DNA of 64,000 bases from Polaromonas sp. (lineage in GTDB: Bacteria > Pseudomonadota > Gammaproteobacteria > Burkholderiales > Burkholderiaceae_C): assembly GCA_025362315.1 (NCBI GenBank), contig JANYGP010000036.1, forward strand, positions 1-64,000, written 5' to 3'. This document shows positions 8,320-15,623 of the stretch, piece by piece. The notes beneath the pieces are model-generated. The model had not been told where the DNA came from. It saw nothing but the letters and a program-made list of their open reading frames with translations, and made no database searches. Both the position numbers and the translations under genes were made by a program. Every line of letters begins with the position of its first letter. Within the stretch, counting starts at the first letter, position 1.

Positions 8320-10962
8320 ATGAATATTGACCATCAACACTTTGACACTGACACGCACACCGACCCGGACCCGCAAGAAACAGCCGAATGGTTAGCTGCA
8401 TTTGAGGCGCTGGTCGCCACGCAAGGCCCCACCCGTGCGCGCCAGGTGCTGGATGCCCTGAGCCGCAGTGCGCGCACCCAGCGCATTGGCTGGCAACCTG
8501 AGCTGTGCACACCGTATGTCAACACCGTTCATGTCGATGAGCAGCCCGTTTTTCCGGGCGATTTGGCAATTGAAGAGCGCATCGCCGCGCTGATGCGCTG
8601 GAACGCGCTGGCCATGGTCGTCAGGGCCAATCAAGCCGAGTCTGGCGGGTCAAGTGAGCTGGGTGGGCACATCGCCAGTTATGCCAGCGCGGCAGATTTG
8701 TTTGAAACCGGGTTCAATCATTTTTTCAAAGCGCGTGAGGGTTTGAACGAAGGTCAGCACCGCGGCGACCTGGTGTTTTTTCAGCCGCACAGCGCGCCGG
8801 GTGTGTATGCACGCGCCTACCTCGAAGGTCGATTGACCGAGAACGACTTGCGCTTTTACCGGCAAGAGTTGACATCCGGTGATGCCCAAGGCCTGTGCAG
8901 TTACCCGCATCCGTATCTGATGCCCGACTTTTGGCAGTTCCCCACCGGCTCGATGGGCATTGGGCCGATCAGCTCGATTTACCATGCGCGGTTGATGCGT
9001 TACCTGACGCATCGGCGTTTGCTGGACTGCAACACCAGAAAAGTGTGGGGCGTGTTTGGCGATGGTGAGATGGACGAGCCTGAATCGATGAGCGCCCTGA
9101 CGCTGGCTGCCCGCGAAGGCCTGGACAACCTGGTCTGGGTGGTCAACTGCAATTTGCAGCGGCTGGACGGCCCGGTGCGCGGCAATGGCCGCATCATTGA
9201 CGAGCTTGAAAAGCTGTTTGCCGGTGCTGGCTGGAACGTTATCAAGCTGGTGTGGGGCAGCGACTGGGACGGCCTGTTTGCACGCGACACGACGGGCGCG
9301 CTGGCACGCGCTTTTGCCAACACGGTAGATGGCCAAATGCAAACCTTTGCCGCCAAGGACGGCCGCTTTAACCGCGACACTTTTTTCGGCCAAAACCCCG
9401 AGCTGGCGCGACTGGCCCAGGGCATGACAGATGAGCAGATTGACCGCCTCAAACGCGGCGGGCATGACCTGGTGAAAATCCACGCCGCGTACGCCGCTGC
9501 CGCCGCCCACAGAGGTCAGCCGACCGTGATTCTGGCGCACACCAAAAAGGGCTACGGCATGGGCAGCGCGGGCCAGGGCAAGATGACCACCCATTCGCAA
9601 AAGAAGTTTGACGAGACCGATCTGATTGGTTTCAGAAACCGCTTTAACCTGCCATTGACTGATGAGCAAGCCACGCGGATTGACTTTTACAAGCCCGATG
9701 CCAACAGCCCCGAGATGCAATATTTGCATGCCCGACGGCTGGCGCTAGGCGGCTATTTGCCCAAGCGCGACACCAGCGCGGCAATTGTGAATATCCCTGC
9801 CCTACCCGCCTACGCCAGCTTTGCGATGCAGGCAGATGGAAAGGAAATGAGCACCACCATGGCCTTTGTGCGCATGCTGGGTGGGCTGCTGAAAGACACT
9901 GAACTCGGCCCAAAAATCGTGCCCATCGTGGCCGACGAAGCGCGCACTTTTGGCATGGCCAATCTGTTCAAGCAGGTTGGCATTTATTCAAGCGTCGGCC
10001 AGCGTTATGCGCCTGAGGACATCGGCTCGGTACTCAGCTACCGCGAAGCCATGGACGGGCAAATTTTGGAAGAAGGCATCAGCGAGGCCGGCGCACTGGC
10101 CAGCTGGACAGCAGCGGCCACCAGCTACAGCGTGCATGGCCTGGCCATGCTTCCCTTCTACATTTACTACTCAATGTTTGGCTTTCAGCGCGTGGGCGAC
10201 CAGATCTGGGCCGCAGCTGACCAGCGGGCGCGCGGCTTTTTGCTGGGTGCCACATCAGGGCGCACCACGCTCAGCGGTGAAGGCCTGCAACACCAGGACG
10301 GCACCAGCCACCTGGTCGCTGCCACGATCCCCAACTGCAAAGCCTATGACCCGGCATTTGCCTGCGAGCTGGCCGTCATCATTGACCATGGCATGCGCGA
10401 GATGATGGTGGAGCAACGTGACGTTTTTTACTACATCACGATGATGAACGAAAACTACGCCCAGCCTGATTTGGTCACCGGCAGCGAAGCCGAAATCATT
10501 CGTGGCTGCTATAAATTAAGTAGCTGTTTACGCCCGAATGATATAGGCTACAGCACTAATTATCCGTCTAAGATCGTTAAAAACGTCACCTTGATGGGTT
10601 CAGGCGCCATTTTGACCGAAGTGGTCAAAGCCGCCGAGCAACTGGCGGCGATGGCTATTGATGTCACGGTTTTCAGCGTCACCAGCTGGAGCGAACTCGC
10701 GCGGGACGGCGCAGCTGCGGCTGGTGTGGAAGAATCATTTGTCGAGCAGCAACTGCAACAAAGCCGGGGCCCGATCATTGCTGCAACAGACTATGTCCGG
10801 GCTGTGCCGGAGAGCATCCGTGCCTGGTTGCCCCAAGGCCGCAGCTACACAACGCTGGGCACCGACGGCTTTGGCCGAAGCGACACGCGTGCGGCGTTGA
10901 GAGCGTTCTTTCAAGTGGATGCAGCGAGTATTGTGAAAGCAGCACTGCATCAATTGAACTGA
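8320..10962 (+). CDS. AceE-type homodimeric 2-oxoacid dehydrogenase E1 (pyruvate or 2-oxobutyrate)
   Basis: 880 residues, full length for AceE (E. coli about 887). The TPP motif is intact: GDGEMDEPES followed by NCNLQ. Also clear are GSMGIGPISSIYHARLMRYL, HTKKGYGMGSAGQGKMTTHSQKK in two parts, and the C-terminal EGLQHQDGTSHL. It decarboxylates a 2-oxoacid and transfers the acyl group to an E2 lipoyl domain. No E2 or E3 gene adjoins, and an Lrp regulator is divergent, so this may be a second E1 of the MdeB type (2-oxobutyrate) rather than the main pyruvate E1. Residues about 730-744 (SSCLRPNDIGYSTNY) are an extra insertion encoded by a dispersed repeat. An AGGGG site precedes the ATG. Confidence 0.85.
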   Translation: MNIDHQHFDTDTHTDPDPQETAEWLAAFEALVATQGPTRARQVLDALSRSARTQRIGWQPELCTPYVNTVHVDEQPVFPGDLAIEERIAALMRWNALAMVVRANQAESGGSSELGGHIASYASAADLFETGFNHFFKAREGLNEGQHRGDLVFFQPHSAPGVYARAYLEGRLTENDLRFYRQELTSGDAQGLCSYPHPYLMPDFWQFPTGSMGIGPISSIYHARLMRYLTHRRLLDCNTRKVWGVFGDGEMDEPESMSALTLAAREGLDNLVWVVNCNLQRLDGPVRGNGRIIDELEKLFAGAGWNVIKLVWGSDWDGLFARDTTGALARAFANTVDGQMQTFAAKDGRFNRDTFFGQNPELARLAQGMTDEQIDRLKRGGHDLVKIHAAYAAAAAHRGQPTVILAHTKKGYGMGSAGQGKMTTHSQKKFDETDLIGFRNRFNLPLTDEQATRIDFYKPDANSPEMQYLHARRLALGGYLPKRDTSAAIVNIPALPAYASFAMQADGKEMSTTMAFVRMLGGLLKDTELGPKIVPIVADEARTFGMANLFKQVGIYSSVGQRYAPEDIGSVLSYREAMDGQILEEGISEAGALASWTAAATSYSVHGLAMLPFYIYYSMFGFQRVGDQIWAAADQRARGFLLGATSGRTTLSGEGLQHQDGTSHLVAATIPNCKAYDPAFACELAVIIDHGMREMMVEQRDVFYYITMMNENYAQPDLVTGSEAEIIRGCYKLSSCLRPNDIGYSTNYPSKIVKNVTLMGSGAILTEVVKAAEQLAAMAIDVTVFSVTSWSELARDGAAAAGVEESFVEQQLQQSRGPIIAATDYVRAVPESIRAWLPQGRSYTTLGTDGFGRSDTRAALRAFFQVDAASIVKAALHQLN
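10507..10548 (-). repeat. Two-stem dispersed repeat inside the AceE-like gene
   Basis: Reverse-strand copy: TGCTATAAATTAAGTAGC then TGTTTACGCCCGAATGATATAGGC. It lies in frame in the C-terminal domain and adds about 14 residues that E. coli AceE lacks between IYKLET and the VQLLGSG strand. Confidence 0.85.
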
Positions 10963-10963
10963 C

Positions 10964-11056
10964 TCCCTCCCTTGCCGGGGAGAGGAGGGGTGGAGGCAAG
11001 CGCTGAAAAGCTGCATGCATCGCGCGGCCCCCCCCCTGCCATTCCTCCAGCGGGGG
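10964..11056. repeat. GC-rich CCCTC/GAGGG palindromic element
   Basis: Fills the gap between the convergent AceE-like and fasciclin genes: CTCCCTCCCTTGCCGGGGAG, GAGGAGGGGTGG, then a run of C and CCTCCAGCGGGGGAAAG. It resembles the element inside ileS but is more degraded. It can form stems and may act as the terminator here. Confidence 0.55.
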
Positions 11057-11069
11057 AAAGAACCCGAAA

Positions 11070-11624
11070 TTACTTCGGCAGCAGCACCTTGTCAATCACG
11101 TGAATCACGCCGTTGGACTGGTACACGTCAGCAATGGTCACAGTGGCCGTGCCGCCCTTTTCATCCATCACCATGACTTTGCCGCCAGAGGTCATGGCAG
11201 TCAGATTGCCGCCGGCAACTGTTTTCAGGGTTGCTTTGCCGCCGCCGTCCATGATGGCTTTGGACAATGATGCCGCATCCATCTTGCCTGCCACGACGTG
11301 GTACGTCAGGATGCCGGTCAGCATGCCTTTGTTTTCAGGCTTGAGCAGCGTGTCTACGGTGCCAGCTGGCAATGCGGCAAACGCCGCATTGACCGGTGCA
11401 AACACAGTGAACGGACCAGCGCTTTTCAGCGTGTCAACCAGGCCAGCTGCCTTGACTGCGGCGACCAGGGTGGTGTGGTCTTTGGAGTTGACAGCGTTGT
11501 CAATGATGTCTTTGGAAGCCAGCATGGGCGCGCCGCCCACCATCACTTGGGCAAAAGATGTGGCAGCGCCCAGACCGAGCATGACTGCAAAAGATACCGA
11601 AGCAAGTTTGCGAGAGAATTTCAT
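11070..11624 (-). CDS. Secreted fasciclin-domain protein
   Basis: 184 residues from the ATG at 11624, chosen because it gives a proper signal peptide (MKFSRKLASVSFAVMLGLG...SFAQ) and has AGGA seven bases upstream. One FAS1 domain fills the rest: FTVFAPVNAAFAALPAGTVDTLL, YHVVAGKM and the terminal NGVIHVIDKVLLP. Such proteins are exported adhesion or surface proteins of uncertain role. Single gene, convergent with the AceE-like gene. Confidence 0.93.
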   Translation of the reverse strand: MKFSRKLASVSFAVMLGLGAATSFAQVMVGGAPMLASKDIIDNAVNSKDHTTLVAAVKAAGLVDTLKSAGPFTVFAPVNAAFAALPAGTVDTLLKPENKGMLTGILTYHVVAGKMDAASLSKAIMDGGGKATLKTVAGGNLTAMTSGGKVMVMDEKGGTATVTIADVYQSNGVIHVIDKVLLPK

Positions 11625-11755
11625 AAATATCCTGAAGTTGTGAGTTGAGATTGAACGAGGTTGAACACATTGCCGCCATAACATGAATTTCAGCGGCTGC
11701 AATGAATACGCCCTGGCGGTTGAATTGGATTCAACACATGCGAATTAGCATGCAA

Positions 11756-11798
11756 GCCCAATTAATATGGGCGCTGACGGCTATTGGTTGTATAGCAA
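11756..11798 (+). repeat. Two-stem dispersed repeat overlapping the end of purN
   Basis: GCCCAATTAATATGGGC forms the first stem, then GCTGACGGCTATTGGTTGTATAGC the second. The right half supplies the last codons and the stop of purN (YNQ-stop on the minus strand). Confidence 0.75.
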
Positions 11799-12374
11799 AG
11801 CACGAACCGCTTTTGGGTAAAGAAGATGCTCTTGCACCAGCACACGCGCTGCCAGGGTTGCAGCGGTATCGCCTGGCAGGATGGGAACCACAGCCTGCGC
11901 CAGGATATGCCCGTGGTCCAGTTCGGCCGTGACCTGGTGCACGGTCGCACCCGCAACCGTGCAACCTGCATCAATGGCCCGCTGGTGGGTGTTCAGCCCG
12001 GCAAATGCTGGCAACAGCGACGGGTGAATATTGACCAGACGGCCCGCGTAGTACGCCACAAATCCGGGTGTCAAAATCCGCATGAAGCCCGCCAGTACCA
12101 GCAACGCCGGATGGTATGAATCGATGACATCTGCCAGCGCTGCATCAAACTTTTCGCGAGAGGGGTATTGGCTGTGGTCAACTAGCTGCGTTGCAATCCC
12201 CAGACTTTGAGCTGCTGCAAGTCCCCTGGCGTCAGGCCGGTTGCTGACGACGCATGCAACGCATGCGCCCAGGCTGTCATGCCATTTTTCTTTTTTTGCA
12301 GCCTGCACAATGGCTGCCATGTTGGAGCCGTCTCCCGAGATCAAAATAACAATGTTTTTTTCTACTTTTTGCAT
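11781..12374 (-). CDS. purN: Phosphoribosylglycinamide formyltransferase
   Basis: 197 residues. PurN transfers a formyl group from 10-formyl-THF to GAR in purine synthesis, in the cytoplasm. Motifs: N-terminal IVILISGDGSNMAAIV, the SNR substrate loop (VVSNRPDARGLAAA), FMRILTPGFV, and the catalytic NIHPSLLPAFAGLNTHQRAIDAG with the later Asp in AELDHGHILAQ. Length is slightly short of the E. coli enzyme, and the last residues come from a dispersed repeat. Divergent from yceH with 41 bases between. Confidence 0.95.
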   Translation of the reverse strand: MQKVEKNIVILISGDGSNMAAIVQAAKKEKWHDSLGACVACVVSNRPDARGLAAAQSLGIATQLVDHSQYPSREKFDAALADVIDSYHPALLVLAGFMRILTPGFVAYYAGRLVNIHPSLLPAFAGLNTHQRAIDAGCTVAGATVHQVTAELDHGHILAQAVVPILPGDTAATLAARVLVQEHLLYPKAVRALLYNQ

Positions 12375-12415
12375 ACCCTGCTAGTTTATGACGCACTATT
12401 CAGGCCGTTCTATTT

Positions 12416-13129
12416 ATGACACTCAGACTGTTGACCCCAATTGAAGCCCGTGTGCTGGCCACCCTGATGGAAAAAGCCCGCACCGTACCCGACAGCTACC
12501 CGCTCAGCCTGAACGCTCTGGTGCTGGGCTGCAATCAAAAAACCAGCCGCGAGCCGCTGATGGAAGTGACAAGCGACGAAGCCGGTGCAGCGATTGCAGC
12601 CCTGAAAGCGCTGAGCCTGGTGTTTGAGGCCAGCTCCAGCCGGGTGCCCCGCTTCGAACACAACTTTCAGCGCGCAGCGGGCGTGACCGAACCCCAGGCG
12701 GTGCTGCTGGGCCTTTTGATGCTGCGTGGCCCGCAAACACCCGCCGAGCTGCGTGGCAATGCCGAGCGCTGGTATAAATTTGCAGACCTTGCTGCCACTG
12801 AGGCGGTGCTGCAAGACCTGAAAGATCGTGGCGACAACGGCGGCCAGGCCACAGTTCTGAAGTTGCCGCGCATGCCAGGTGCACGGGAGCAGCGCTGGAC
12901 GCATCTGCTGTGCGGCGAGCCAGACATTGATGCCATGCTGGCCAACGCGCCCCTGGCAGCCGAGTCGTCTGATTTGCTGGCGCGGGTGACACTGCTTGAA
13001 AACATGCTGGCACGCCTGCGAGCGGACAACGATTTGTTGCGCGGGCAAGTGGCCCATATCAGCGAACAACTGGGCATCACCGTTGATTCAATCCTGCCGC
13101 CCGGACAGTCGGGCGACCGAGGCGGATAA
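12416..13129 (+). CDS. yceH: YceH-family protein (DUF480)
   Basis: 237 residues, with the YceH duplicated winged-helix pattern: LTPIEARVLATLMEKARTVPDSYPLSLNALVLGCNQKTSREP and later LLGLLMLRGPQTPAELRGNAERWYKF. The C-terminal part predicts a short coiled coil (LARVTLLENMLARLRADNDLLRGQV). Cytoplasmic, function unknown. Divergent from purN and followed 69 bases later by an acyl-CoA dehydrogenase. Confidence 0.93.
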   Translation: MTLRLLTPIEARVLATLMEKARTVPDSYPLSLNALVLGCNQKTSREPLMEVTSDEAGAAIAALKALSLVFEASSSRVPRFEHNFQRAAGVTEPQAVLLGLLMLRGPQTPAELRGNAERWYKFADLAATEAVLQDLKDRGDNGGQATVLKLPRMPGAREQRWTHLLCGEPDIDAMLANAPLAAESSDLLARVTLLENMLARLRADNDLLRGQVAHISEQLGITVDSILPPGQSGDRGG

Positions 13130-13198
13130 GTCCCGGCGTTGACAAGCGCAAATGGATATTCGTGCTAAAACCGTGGATCATTCAAGCACGGAGCTCCC

Positions 13199-14380
13199 AT
13201 GGATTTAGCTTTCACACAAGACGAGCAAACCTTTCGCGAAGACATACGCGCCTGGGTTCATGCCCACTTGCCGGCCGACATTGCACACAAGGTGCACAAC
13301 GCCTTGCGATTGACGCGTGACGACCACCAGCGCTGGGCCAAAATTCTGGGCGCCAAGGGCTGGCTGGGCTACGGCTGGCCCAAGGCATTTGGCGGCCCGG
13401 GCTGGAATGCAATTCAAAAGCATCTGTTTGAAGAAGAATGTGCGTTGGCCGGCGCGCCCCGCGTCATACCGTTTGGTCCGGTGATGGTGGCACCGGTCAT
13501 CATGGCGTTTGGCAATGCCGAGCAACAGCAGCGCTTTCTGCCCGGCATTGCCAGCGGCGATGTGTGGTGGTCCCAAGGCTACAGCGAGCCGGGTGCAGGT
13601 TCAGACCTGGCATCTTTGAAATGCAAGGCCGAAAGGGTTGGCGACAAATTCATCGTCAACGGCCAGAAAACCTGGACTACTTTAGGCCAGTATGGCGAAT
13701 GGATTTTTTGCCTGGTACGCACGTCAAGTGATGGCAAGCCGCAAACTGGTATTTCTTTTTTGCTGATTGACATGAAGTCGCCCGGCGTCAGTGTGCGGCC
13801 CATTGTGTTGATCGATGGTGAAGCAGAAGTCAATGAAGTGTGGTTTGACAACGTTGAGGTGCCCGCCAACAACCTGATTGGCGAAGAAAACAAGGGCTGG
13901 ACTTACGCCAAATACCTGCTGGGCAATGAGCGCACCAACATTGCCGACGTAAACCGCGCCAAGCGGGAGCTGGAGCGCCTCAAACGCATCGCCAAAGCTG
14001 AAGGCGTGTACGACGACACGCGCTTTCGGGACGAGATTGCCAAGCTTGAAGTCGATGTGGTGGCGCTGGAGATGATGGTGCTGCGCGTGTTGTCAGCTGA
14101 AGACACCGGCAAAAGCTCGCTGGATATTGCTGGCTTGCTGAAAATACGCGGCAGCGAAATTCAGCAGCGCTACAGCGAGCTGATGATGTTGGCCGCCGGG
14201 CCGTTCAGCCTGCCGTTTATTGAAGAAGCCATGGAGGCCGGCTGGCAAGGCAACTTTCCAGGCGGCGCTGTCAGCAACGCGCCGCTGGCCAGCACATACT
14301 TCAACATGCGCAAAACCACCATTTACGGGGGCAGCAATGAAGTGCAGCGCAACATCGTCTCGCAAGTTGTTTTGGGCTAA
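13199..14380 (+). CDS. Acyl-CoA dehydrogenase, PimC-like
   Basis: 393 residues, FAD enzyme oxidising an acyl-CoA at C2-C3. Visible: N-terminal helical domain, SQGYSEPGAGSDLASLKCKA flavin-binding signature, DNVEVPANNLIGEENKGW, and C-terminal YGGSNEVQRNIVSQ. The gene pair with the next reading frame matches pimeloyl-CoA dehydrogenase large and small subunits (pimCD), which act on dicarboxyl-CoA esters. GGAG lies just upstream of the ATG. Without the rest of a pim operon the substrate is only inferred. Confidence 0.88.
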   Translation: MDLAFTQDEQTFREDIRAWVHAHLPADIAHKVHNALRLTRDDHQRWAKILGAKGWLGYGWPKAFGGPGWNAIQKHLFEEECALAGAPRVIPFGPVMVAPVIMAFGNAEQQQRFLPGIASGDVWWSQGYSEPGAGSDLASLKCKAERVGDKFIVNGQKTWTTLGQYGEWIFCLVRTSSDGKPQTGISFLLIDMKSPGVSVRPIVLIDGEAEVNEVWFDNVEVPANNLIGEENKGWTYAKYLLGNERTNIADVNRAKRELERLKRIAKAEGVYDDTRFRDEIAKLEVDVVALEMMVLRVLSAEDTGKSSLDIAGLLKIRGSEIQQRYSELMMLAAGPFSLPFIEEAMEAGWQGNFPGGAVSNAPLASTYFNMRKTTIYGGSNEVQRNIVSQVVLG

Positions 14381-14397
14381 ATTTTTCAGGACAAGCC

Positions 14398-15522
14398 ATG
14401 AATTTTGATTTCACCGACGACCAAGAGCAACTGCGCGACGCTGCCCGCAAGTGGGTAGAAAAAGCGTACACATTTGACCGGCGCCGCGCGATAACCGGCA
14501 CGGCCAATTCAGCTGGATTTTCACGCGAGGCCTATGGCGAAATGGCTGCGCTGGGGCTAACTGGCTTGTACGTACCTGACACCCACGACGGCATGGGCCT
14601 AGGGCCTGTTGACGGCATGGTGGTGATGCAAGAGCTGGGGCGCGGCATGGTGCTGGAGCCGCTGGCACAAAGCTTGATTGCAAGCGCCGTGTTGGCAGGG
14701 TATGCGCCTGAAGCCGTCAAGGCCGAATGGCTGCCAAAAATTGCCAGTGGCGACGCACTGGTGGTGTTGGCCTGGCAAGAGCGCGCCAGCCGCTACAACC
14801 TGTCTAAATGTGAAGCAAAAGCGACTGTAGCGCACAATTCATATGCGCTTACTGCTACTAAAAGTATAGTGTCAGCGGGCGACCAGTCAGACGCCTATTT
14901 GGTCCCAGCCATGCTCAACGGTGCGATGGCGTTGTTTGTGGTGGCCCGCCAAGCCAGCGGTGTTGCCGCGCGTGGGTTTGTGACGCAAGACGGCTCACGG
15001 GCGGCTGAAGTCACATTTGCTGATGCACCGGCCACGCTGGTCACGCTTGATGGTTTGACGGCGCTCACCCACGCCATTGACATTGGGATTGCCGCAGCTT
15101 GCGCTGAAGGTGTGGGCGTGATGGAAAAGGCGTTGGACGTAACGGTTGAGTACATGAACACGCGCAAACAGTTTGGCGTCGTCATCAGCAGCTTTCAGGC
15201 CCTGCGCCACCGGGTGGCTGACATGAAAATGCAGCTGGAGCTGGCCCGTTCCATGAGCTATTACGCAGCCTTGAAGCTCAATGCCCCGGCTGCTGAACGC
15301 TCTGCTGCCATGGCCCGGGCCAAATACCAGTTGGGTGTGTCGATGCGCAAAGTGGGGCAAGAAGCCGTGCAGCTACACGGCGGCATTGGGGTGACAGACG
15401 AGTACATCGTTGGCCATTATTTTAAAAAGCTGACGCAACTGGAAATGAGCTTTGGCGACACATCGCATCACCTGAGTGAAGTGTCGGCCAACATGCACGA
15501 CACGGCTGGCGTATTTGCGTGA
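14398..15522 (+). CDS. Acyl-CoA dehydrogenase, PimD-like
   Basis: 374 residues, 17 bases after the previous gene with CAGGACAAGCC before the ATG, so co-transcribed. Acyl-CoA dehydrogenase fold: FTDDQEQLRDAARKWVEK, VPDTHDGMGLGPVDG, then the C-terminal TRKQFGVVISSFQALRHRVADM and QLHGGIGVTDEYIVGHYFKKL. It matches the small-subunit partner of the pimeloyl-CoA-type pair. A stretch near residues 145-158 (VAHNSYALTATKSI) coincides with a degenerate dispersed repeat, in frame. Confidence 0.87.
   Translation: MNFDFTDDQEQLRDAARKWVEKAYTFDRRRAITGTANSAGFSREAYGEMAALGLTGLYVPDTHDGMGLGPVDGMVVMQELGRGMVLEPLAQSLIASAVLAGYAPEAVKAEWLPKIASGDALVVLAWQERASRYNLSKCEAKATVAHNSYALTATKSIVSAGDQSDAYLVPAMLNGAMALFVVARQASGVAARGFVTQDGSRAAEVTFADAPATLVTLDGLTALTHAIDIGIAAACAEGVGVMEKALDVTVEYMNTRKQFGVVISSFQALRHRVADMKMQLELARSMSYYAALKLNAPAAERSAAMARAKYQLGVSMRKVGQEAVQLHGGIGVTDEYIVGHYFKKLTQLEMSFGDTSHHLSEVSANMHDTAGVFA
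14832..14872 (+). repeat. Degenerate two-stem repeat inside the PimD-like gene
   Basis: CACAATTCATATGCGCTTAC followed by TGCTACTAAAAGTATAGTG keeps the order and spacing of the family core. It is in frame and sits in the beta domain of the dehydrogenase. More diverged than the others, hence lower confidence. Confidence 0.55.
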
Positions 15523-15623
15523 AGGATTCGACGAATCTGTCATACATTTGGTCAAAAACAAGCTGACTGGTTAGCCGCAAACTACACTCAAGTCCGTATT
15601 AGTAACTTGTGAGTCTGGCAGTC

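Noticed and set aside
11024..11036. Run of C as a possible phase-variation tract
   Set aside because: It lies between the stop codons of convergent genes and cannot switch a reading frame.
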